From an uncultured archaeon (GTDB lineage: Archaea > Thermoproteota > Nitrososphaeria > Conexivisphaerales > CALBHZ01), in the NCBI GenBank assembly GCA_937892815.1, contig CALBHZ010000229.1, positions 1-18,147 on the forward strand: a DNA stretch of 18,147 nt. The letters run 5' to 3'. Positions 13,316-18,147 of this stretch are shown here, piece after piece. Position 1 is the first letter of the stretch. Each line of letters begins with the position of its first letter. The notes under the pieces are model-generated. The model saw only the letters and a program-made list of their open reading frames with translations. It ran no database searches and was not told where the DNA came from. The position numbers and the translations under genes were made by a program.

Positions 13316-14506
13316 CTACTTTCTATAGGTCCTTAACCCATACTGTTTCGTCTGCACTCTAGACTTTCTAATTCTCTGAACCCAGGTAGCTACCTTCCCT
13401 TCGAAATCAACGAAAATAGTGTTGTAAACCGCGAATGCTTCGGCTGGCGTGCTGAAAACATCGAAATGAGAACCGACGTCTCCCATCGATAATAAGAAAT
13501 CTGATTGTTGTAACATCCTCCATAAGTTCTTAATTTTATCGTCTCCCGCTTCCTTTATCAAGGTCTTAAGAGAAGCGGTTCTTTCAAAGGCTATCCTTTG
13601 CATAGAGTTGCTTATCCACGCTTTAACGCTCCCTCCGTACTCACTTAGGGACGTAGTTAGCTGTTCTGGAATTGAAATGGTCCCCGAATCTAGATCCTCT
13701 AAAAGATCCGATAGCCCTACGAGCTTCACGCCTGAAGCTCTTAAAGTAGATATTAGTAATCTCGAATAACCTTCTCCTCTGGGATAAAGGCTTTCAGCTT
13801 CTAAAAATACGACATACCTTCCTTCCTTCTTTCCTATTCTCTCAAGCTCTTCTATCCTTCCCTCTAAAATTGCAAGGCTTAAATCCTTATTCCTCACTAT
13901 TACCTTAACACCTTCGGTGTTTGGAACTTTATAAACAGGGGACTTCTTCTTTCCGTTTATCTCCTCAGCTAAACAAGCTTGTAATCCTAAGGATTCGACC
14001 ACTTTAGATACCTTATCGTTATACAGTAAATGGGAGTTTGCGAGAACCGAGATCTTCGTAGAGAAGATCTTCTTCATTAATTCTATCTGTAGCTTTACCT
14101 GTTCCTCGAACTCATCTAATCCTCCAGGATACAAGCTAGCTAAGCTATGGAAATAGGGCATTGCTATAAGCTCTAAAGCTCCTAAAGCCTCCAACTTCTT
14201 TAGATTATTAATTATCGATATATCGTACCTCCTAGCAATATCTAGAAATATACCCGATGTAGCGATGCAGATTACAAACGGTTTACCCTCTCTTGAGCTT
14301 CTCTCAGCTTCAATTACCGCTTGTGAAAGAAGAGGGTTATATACTCTCCTAGAATACTTTAAGAACAAATCCCTGCTTATCCTCTCATCGAAATACCTAT
14401 CGATAATCGTTTTACTATCTGCGATTCTATTAGCTCGCTCATATGGAAAGTTCCGATTAAGCATTAAAGGAGAACGCATAGAAAAGGCTACCGACAGTAC
14501 GCTCAT
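13316..14506 (-). CDS. GH57 alpha-amylase homologue lacking catalytic residues
   Basis: The 396-residue protein aligns by eye over its whole length with GH57 alpha-amylases: FVICIATSGIFLDIA, ELIAMPYFHSLASLYP (His120), EQVKLQIELMKKIF, LLYNDKVSKVVESLG, VKVIVRNKDLSLAI, VKAWISNSMQRIAFE, and LWRMLQQSDFLLSMGDVG plus STPAEAFAVYNTIFVDFE near the end. The key residues are changed. The nucleophile Glu of NTELIY is His159 (NSHLLY). The acid/base Asp of MDYETFG is Glu236 (LEAESLY). The N-terminal HQP reads RSP. It is therefore probably not a hydrolase; binding of glucan or regulation is possible. ATG 14506 is chosen because the family starts there and GGAG precedes it; a TTG at 14554 would add 16 residues. 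The gene is divergent from the GalT-like gene. Confidence 0.8.
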   Translation of the reverse strand: MSVLSVAFSMRSPLMLNRNFPYERANRIADSKTIIDRYFDERISRDLFLKYSRRVYNPLLSQAVIEAERSSREGKPFVICIATSGIFLDIARRYDISIINNLKKLEALGALELIAMPYFHSLASLYPGGLDEFEEQVKLQIELMKKIFSTKISVLANSHLLYNDKVSKVVESLGLQACLAEEINGKKKSPVYKVPNTEGVKVIVRNKDLSLAILEGRIEELERIGKKEGRYVVFLEAESLYPRGEGYSRLLISTLRASGVKLVGLSDLLEDLDSGTISIPEQLTTSLSEYGGSVKAWISNSMQRIAFERTASLKTLIKEAGDDKIKNLWRMLQQSDFLLSMGDVGSHFDVFSTPAEAFAVYNTIFVDFEGKVATWVQRIRKSRVQTKQYGLRTYRK

Positions 14507-14536
14507 ACTCTCCGTGCTCCTTAAATGATCTAAATC

Positions 14537-14542
14537 TATAAT
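14537..14542 (-). promoter_or_regulatory. Possible TATA box of the GH57-like gene
   Basis: The minus strand reads ATTATA here, which would put transcription start a few bases before the ATG at 14506. It is AT-rich context without a clear BRE, so it is only tentative. Confidence 0.3.
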
Positions 14543-14598
14543 TAAGGTTAGCAAAAATTACTTAAGCCATTACATCAAGAATTTTAAGCTAGTATTTC

Positions 14599-14606
14599 CT
14601 TAAATA
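14599..14606 (+). promoter_or_regulatory. Probable TATA box of the GalT-like gene
   Basis: CTTAAATA would start transcription near 14630, leaving a leader of about 12 nt that contains the SD at 14632-14637. It lies in the gap shared with the divergent GH57-like gene. Confidence 0.5.
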
Positions 14607-14631
14607 GGAGAAAGACCAATAAATCCTTGTT

Positions 14632-14637
14632 AGGTGG
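14632..14637 (+). promoter_or_regulatory. SD site deciding the GalT-like start
   Basis: AGGTGG ends 4 nt before the ATG at 14642. It favours that ATG over a TTG at 14627, which would add five residues and place the SD inside the coding region. Confidence 0.6.
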
Positions 14638-14641
14638 AATC

Positions 14642-15649
14642 ATGACGGAGCTTAGGGTAGATTATATTTCCGGTTTTTTCTGCATTACTCCTATATTTCA
14701 AGCTCATAGGGAACCCTTTTGCATATTCTGTCCGGGCAACGAAGAGAAAACCCCTCCTGCAGAGCTTATCTTCCAACATAAGAAATTCGGCTTAGTTAAA
14801 ACTATGGACACGCCAGACTACAGGGAGAAGAACTGGTCTATACGAGTTATAAGGCACGTAGATCCTATATTAACTAAGGAGGGGGAAGTTAAATATAGTC
14901 CAGAGCCCTTTAGCTCCGAACCCGCTAGAGGTATGCATTACGCTATAATCACTGGTCAAGATCACGATAAAGCGCTTCACGATCTATCCCCAAATCAGAT
15001 ATCCGAGGCTTTAATAGCAACACAAGAGACTATAAAAAAGGTACTCAGTAGCAAAGGAATACCTTACGCGACGGCTTTAGCAGATGTAATACCTAATGAG
15101 AAGACATATCTAGGCCATCCGCATCTAGAGGTTATAGGATTTCCAGCGCTGCCTCCCTTTATAAAAAACGAAACCTCTTTAGTAAAGACCATATTTGAAG
15201 AAACGGGAAGTTGTCCGTACTGTAGGATCGTAGCTGCGGAAAAGAACGGTCCGAGACAAATCCTAGCTACGAACTATTATATATCTATAGTACCATGGTC
15301 CCCTAAACACGATTATGAAGTGTGGATTCTGCCTCTTAAACATCAGAGAAGCTTCTTAAGATTAACTCAAAAGGAGATAAGGGATCTATCCTTAATATTG
15401 AAGACGACGCTTAAAGCCTTTTACGGTACGACAGGCGGTCCGTATTCCTTCGTTCTACACATAGGTCCTGAAAGGAGAAGCAACTACCAATTCCATTGGT
15501 ATATCCAAGTATTTCCGTCGCGTGGGAGATTTTCTGCTTTAGAGAAGGGATTAGGTGTAAAGGTGCTTGAACTACTTCCTGAGAAGATAGCGGATCAGCT
15601 TTCCAGGAAAGCTAGAAAGGAGATAGCGAATTTAGTGGGAGTGAAGTAG
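14642..15649 (+). CDS. Galactose-1-phosphate uridylyltransferase family protein, atypical active site
   Basis: The 335-residue protein has the two-domain HIT-like GalT layout. The first zinc pair is Cys27/Cys30 in FCIFCPGNEEKTPP, and His99 (MHYAIITGQDH) is in the place of the next ligand. The active-site segment is GHPHLEV, with the candidate nucleophile His161. GalT enzymes have HPHxQ, but here the Gln is Glu163. The second half has CPYC (191-194) and FHWYIQVFP where relatives have HWHIE. Nucleotidyl transfer between hexose-1-phosphates is likely, but the sugar and nucleotide cannot be stated and it may not be a true GalT. The deoxyhypusine synthase gene follows after 17 nt, and the GH57-like gene is divergent. 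Confidence 0.8.
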   Translation: MTELRVDYISGFFCITPIFQAHREPFCIFCPGNEEKTPPAELIFQHKKFGLVKTMDTPDYREKNWSIRVIRHVDPILTKEGEVKYSPEPFSSEPARGMHYAIITGQDHDKALHDLSPNQISEALIATQETIKKVLSSKGIPYATALADVIPNEKTYLGHPHLEVIGFPALPPFIKNETSLVKTIFEETGSCPYCRIVAAEKNGPRQILATNYYISIVPWSPKHDYEVWILPLKHQRSFLRLTQKEIRDLSLILKTTLKAFYGTTGGPYSFVLHIGPERRSNYQFHWYIQVFPSRGRFSALEKGLGVKVLELLPEKIADQLSRKARKEIANLVGVK

Positions 15650-15666
15650 AGTTTAATTAAGCGGAA

Positions 15667-16602
15667 ATGGGAAGCCCCGATGTGTTGAATGAGCCAGTAG
15701 AGGATTTCGAGGTAAAGGGAGGAGACTTAGCTAAGGATATATCGCGCAAAATGGAAAAAATGGGAGGATTTACCGGTAGACATTTCGCTGAAGGGGTAGA
15801 GATCTTAAAGACCATGTTTAGCGGAGAGATCACGAATATGTTATCCTTTCCGGCCGCTGTAATGGCTACTGGTTTGAGAGGCATATTGGTACAACTGGTT
15901 AAGGAAGGTAGGTTTGATATCGTGATAACTACTTGTGGTACTTTAGATCACGATTTAGCTAGAAGGTTTTCATCTTATTATAAAGGGGACTTTAAGTTAG
16001 ATGATGAAAAGCTCGCACAAGAAAATATCCATAGATTAGGAAACGTTCTAGTTCCCAAACGCGCTTATGGTCCGCTAATTGAAGAGAAGTTACAGCCGTT
16101 TTTAGAGGAGCTTTATAACGAGGGAATCAAAGAGATATCCTCGGTAGAGCTAATTTGGAAAATAGGGGAGAAGCTTTGTGATGAATCTTGTTTAATGTAC
16201 TGGGCCTGGAAGAATAGGATACCTATTGTAGTACCTGGAATTACCGATGGAGCGGTAGGCGCTCAGCTTTGGCTATTTTACAATAAGAGGAGGGATTTTA
16301 AAATAAACGTCCTCAAAGACGAAGATTACATATCAGATGTGGTCTTCAACGCTAAGAAATTAGGAGCTTTAATAATAGGAGGAGGCATCTCAAAGCATCA
16401 TACGATATGGTGGGCGCAATTTAAAGGAGGGCTAGATTACGCTGTTTACATAACGACCGCTCTAGAGTACGATGGAAGCCTCAGCGGGGCTTTAATAAGA
16501 GAGGGTATTTCTTGGGGTAAAGTAAAGCCTAAAGCGAGATTTGTCACGATTCACGGAGATGCTACTCTAATACTACCTTTTCTAATAGCAGCATCAATCT
16601 AA
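15667..16602 (+). CDS. dys: Deoxyhypusine synthase
   Basis: The enzyme moves the aminobutyl group of spermidine, with NAD, to a lysine of aIF5A to begin hypusine formation. The 311-residue protein has ITTCGTLDHDLAR at 87-99, VPGITDGAVGAQ at 189-200, GGGISKHHTIWWAQ at 238-251 with the conserved active-site His, EYDGSLSGA at 267-275, and the enzyme-intermediate lysine Lys285 in ISWGKVKPKA. All residues needed for catalysis that I can name are present. It starts with ATG 17 nt after the GalT-like stop, probably on the same message, without a clear SD. Its stop lies 2 nt from the stop of the convergent DUF131 gene. Confidence 0.97.
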   Translation: MGSPDVLNEPVEDFEVKGGDLAKDISRKMEKMGGFTGRHFAEGVEILKTMFSGEITNMLSFPAAVMATGLRGILVQLVKEGRFDIVITTCGTLDHDLARRFSSYYKGDFKLDDEKLAQENIHRLGNVLVPKRAYGPLIEEKLQPFLEELYNEGIKEISSVELIWKIGEKLCDESCLMYWAWKNRIPIVVPGITDGAVGAQLWLFYNKRRDFKINVLKDEDYISDVVFNAKKLGALIIGGGISKHHTIWWAQFKGGLDYAVYITTALEYDGSLSGALIREGISWGKVKPKARFVTIHGDATLILPFLIAASI

Positions 16603-16604
16603 CG

Positions 16605-16844
16605 TCATATAGACAGCAGTATAGTTATCATTATTACTGTCATTATAATGATAATAGCTATTAGCAAGGCTATCTTCACTATACTCTTGTTGGTTCCAAA
16701 TATTATTGGAAATGGGCCTATTAAAACAACACCTCCTCCTTCAACCTTTCCTCCTAGCTTCATTATAGAAAGTAGGATAGCTAGAAATACTAATATAAAC
16801 CCAATAAATATGAGGAGGAAGCCTAGTTCTACTAGACCATTCAT
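16605..16844 (-). CDS. Small DUF131 family membrane protein
   Basis: The 79-residue protein has two hydrophobic helices, about 8-28 and 55-79, joined by KLGGKVEGGGVVLIGPFPIIFGT. The GGVVLIGPxPIIFG loop is the hallmark of the archaeal DUF131 family (TIGR00304). It should sit in the cytoplasmic membrane; the function is unknown. Its ATG is 4 nt after the UPF0173 stop, with AGAGGATG just before it, so the two are co-transcribed. It is convergent with deoxyhypusine synthase with only 2 nt between stops. A long + strand frame over this region is an antisense shadow. Confidence 0.85.
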   Translation of the reverse strand: MNGLVELGFLLIFIGFILVFLAILLSIMKLGGKVEGGGVVLIGPFPIIFGTNKSIVKIALLIAIIIIMTVIMITILLSI

Positions 16845-16848
16845 CCTC

Positions 16849-17505
16849 TCAGATTTCCTTTTCCTCTCCTGGTTTGAATATCTCCACCCTTACTCCGTGG
16901 TACCTTTCCTCCACCTTCCTCTTAAATTCATTCGGATCCGCTTTAATTACATCGAAGGTATTGTAATGCATAGGAACTACGACTTTAGGCTGGATCAAGC
17001 CAACGGCTTCAACTGCTTCATCAATGCCCATTGTAAAGTGACTTCCAATCGGTAAGAAAGCTATTCTAGGCTTGTAGAGCTTACCTATTAAGGACATGTC
17101 CATCATAATCCCTGTATCTCCGGCATGGTACAAGCTATCTTCAGGATGTCTTAAAACGAATCCGGTAGCTGGACCATCTTCATGTGAATGAGTGGCTTGA
17201 ACCTGCGTTATTAATAGGTTCCCTACTTTAACCGTTCCTCCTATATTCATTCCTACGGCGTTTTCACCTATCTTTTGAGCTATTTCAAAGGAAGATACAA
17301 AGGTAGCGTTATGCCTCTTAACGATCTCTTTCGCATCACCAAAGTGATCCGCATGTGAGTGCGTTACTAGCACTACATCGATCTTAGGAAGGTCGTCGAC
17401 CTTTATAGGAGCCATCGGATTTCCCGATATGAACGGATCGATTATAACAGTGATGTCAGAGAATTTGTAGATAAAGGCTGAGTGGCCTAACCACGTAACC
17501 TTCAT
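16849..17505 (-). CDS. UPF0173 metallo-beta-lactamase-fold hydrolase
   Basis: The 218-residue MBL-fold protein has GHSAF at 7-11, the di-metal motif THSHADH at 48-54, THSHEDGPATGF in place of the third His segment, HAGDTG with the bridging Asp, and a late PMHYNTF. The length and all segments fit the UPF0173 (YtkL-like) family of predicted metal-dependent hydrolases; the substrate is unknown. GGGTGG (minus strand, 17510-17515) is the SD for the ATG at 17505. It leads a two-gene unit with the DUF131 membrane protein and is divergent from the aldehyde dehydrogenase gene. Confidence 0.93.
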   Translation of the reverse strand: MKVTWLGHSAFIYKFSDITVIIDPFISGNPMAPIKVDDLPKIDVVLVTHSHADHFGDAKEIVKRHNATFVSSFEIAQKIGENAVGMNIGGTVKVGNLLITQVQATHSHEDGPATGFVLRHPEDSLYHAGDTGIMMDMSLIGKLYKPRIAFLPIGSHFTMGIDEAVEAVGLIQPKVVVPMHYNTFDVIKADPNEFKRKVEERYHGVRVEIFKPGEEKEI

Positions 17506-17509
17506 TAAA

Positions 17510-17515
17510 CCACCC
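17510..17515 (-). promoter_or_regulatory. SD site of the UPF0173 gene
   Basis: The minus strand reads GGGTGG, 4 nt before the ATG at 17505, and fixes that start. Confidence 0.5.
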
Positions 17516-17535
17516 TCTTATCATTAGTACGTAGA

Positions 17536-17545
17536 TAAAATAAAA
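17536..17545 (-). promoter_or_regulatory. TATA-like element for the UPF0173-DUF131 unit
   Basis: The minus strand reads TTTTATTTTA, about 35 nt before the ATG. Together with the SD it suggests a short-leader message. Confidence 0.4.
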
Positions 17546-17563
17546 CCTTTTCCTTCCGTGATG

Positions 17564-17570
17564 CTTAAAT
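17564..17570 (+). promoter_or_regulatory. Probable TATA box of the aldehyde dehydrogenase gene
   Basis: CTTAAAT is centred about 29 nt before the ATG at 17596, so transcription would start within a few bases of the start codon. No SD is present, as expected for a leaderless message. Confidence 0.5.
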
Positions 17571-17595
17571 TACCGAGTAATATACCTTATTACCG

Positions 17596-18122
17596 ATGAA
17601 GTTTAAAAATGAAATGACTTGGCTTAGATATCAAAGAAGGGGCAGGGCTGAAGCATTCCATCTTTACTATGAATCTGCCGTTTCTAAGGTAAAATCATCT
17701 TTAGGTTTGGAGTATCCGGCATACATAGGAGGAGAGGAGGTTAAAGCCCCTGAAAAGTTTGTTAAAACCAGCCCTATCGATTATAGGATGAAGCTTGCTT
17801 ATGTTCAACTCTGTACTGAGGAGCACGTTAAACATGCGATTGAAGAGGCAGAAAGGGCATTTGAGAGTTGGTCGTCCATTCCATACAAAAGGAGAGCGAG
17901 CGTCTTCTTAAAAGCTGCTGATATAATGAGCAAATTGAAGTTTGAACTTGCTGCTTTGCAAACTCTTGAAAACGGTAAGAACAGATATGAAGCTATAGCT
18001 GATATAGATGAGGCTATAGATTACCTCAGGTTTTACGCATTTGAATTAATTAGAAACAAAGGATTCAAAAGGAAGATGAAATCGGTCTACCCTGGAGAGA
18101 AGGCATTTAGTATTTTAAAGCC
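17596..18122 (+). CDS. 1-pyrroline-5-carboxylate dehydrogenase-like aldehyde dehydrogenase, N-terminal part
   Basis: The gene is open to the contig edge: 175 full codons, then adapter. The protein begins MKFKNEMTWLRYQRRGRAEAFH, then YPAYIGGEEV, AIEEAERAFESWSSIPYKRRASVFLKAADI, ELAALQTLENGKNRYEAIADIDEAIDYLRFYA and ends at SILKP. This order is typical of the NAD-binding half of P5C dehydrogenases of the crenarchaeal type, which oxidise glutamate semialdehyde (pyrroline-5-carboxylate) to glutamate in proline breakdown. The catalytic Cys and Glu lie in the missing part, so the exact substrate cannot be checked. The start is the ATG after a TATA box, and it is divergent from the UPF0173 gene. Confidence 0.85.
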
Positions 18123-18147
18123 CTGTCTCTTATACACATCTCCGAGC
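18123..18147 (-). other. Nextera read-2 adapter, not genomic
   Basis: The last 25 bases are the reverse complement of the Tn5 mosaic end (18123-18141) followed by the first six bases of the read-2 linker. The gene reading into it is therefore cut here, and codons after 18122 are artefact. One C at 18123 could be either genomic or adapter. Confidence 0.98.

Noticed and set aside
13316..14554. Treating the GH57 relative as a pseudogene
   Set aside because: The frame is intact over 396 codons, codon use matches the neighbours and non-catalytic family motifs are kept, which fits a maintained pseudoenzyme better.
16648..17055. 135-codon + strand open frame
   Set aside because: It is antisense to the DUF131 and UPF0173 genes, both recognisable families, and has a low-complexity, non-family translation.
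66..18122. CRISPR array, tRNA/rRNA, insertion sequence, prophage or toxin-antitoxin pair
   Set aside because: I saw no repeated units, no tRNA-like T-arm sequence, no transposase or integrase and no terminal inverted repeats; nearly all DNA is accounted for by core metabolic or translation genes.

Overview
The window is a contig from a thermophile-like archaeon of the TACK group, most probably Thermoproteota. Evidence for this is an archaeal eS25 ribosomal protein gene, deoxyhypusine synthase, an archaeal-type AspRS in one operon with GatCAB, a bifunctional PGI/PMI and an archaeal phosphoglycerate mutase. Heavy AGA/AGG/ATA codon use, TTG starts, TATA boxes about 25 nt before start codons and SD sites of the GGAGGTGAT type point the same way. 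Genus cannot be told from the sequence. Both contig ends carry untrimmed Illumina Nextera adapter (1-65 and 18123-18147), so real genomic DNA is about 66-18122 and the genes at both ends are cut.

Region 1 (66-5332, all +) is a sugar-phosphate and housekeeping run. It holds a truncated unknown gene, a sugar-1-phosphate nucleotidyltransferase, a GlmU-like left-handed beta-helix protein overlapping it by 4 nt, PGI/PMI, a HIT protein, a stand-alone NAD(P)H-hydrate dehydratase and a UbiE-like methyltransferase that overlaps the dehydratase by 4 nt. The first genes together could feed fructose/glucose phosphate into nucleotide-sugar synthesis, possibly UDP-GlcNAc.

Region 2 (5271-9617, all -) is a compact aspS-gatC-gatA-gatB operon. 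Every junction is a 4-nt start/stop overlap. It fits the indirect Asn-tRNA pathway: AspRS charges tRNA-Asn with Asp and GatCAB amidates it. eS25 is divergent from aspS.

Region 3 (9713-13280) has eS25, a cyclophilin-like protein, a fold-III PLP decarboxylase with an ornithine-decarboxylase-like Cys-Asp motif, a 62-residue SH3-like protein with its own promoter, and archaeal phosphoglycerate mutase. Region 4 (13316-18122) has a GH57 relative that has lost its catalytic residues, a divergent GalT-family gene with an altered HPHxQ motif, deoxyhypusine synthase, a DUF131 membrane protein with a UPF0173 metallo-hydrolase, and the first 175 codons of a P5C-type aldehyde dehydrogenase.

There is no RNA gene, CRISPR array, insertion sequence or prophage, and no gap above 300 bases. 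I do not see an undescribed multi-gene defence or mobile system. The most unusual items are the apparent GH57 pseudoenzyme, the atypical GalT and the GlmU-like protein.
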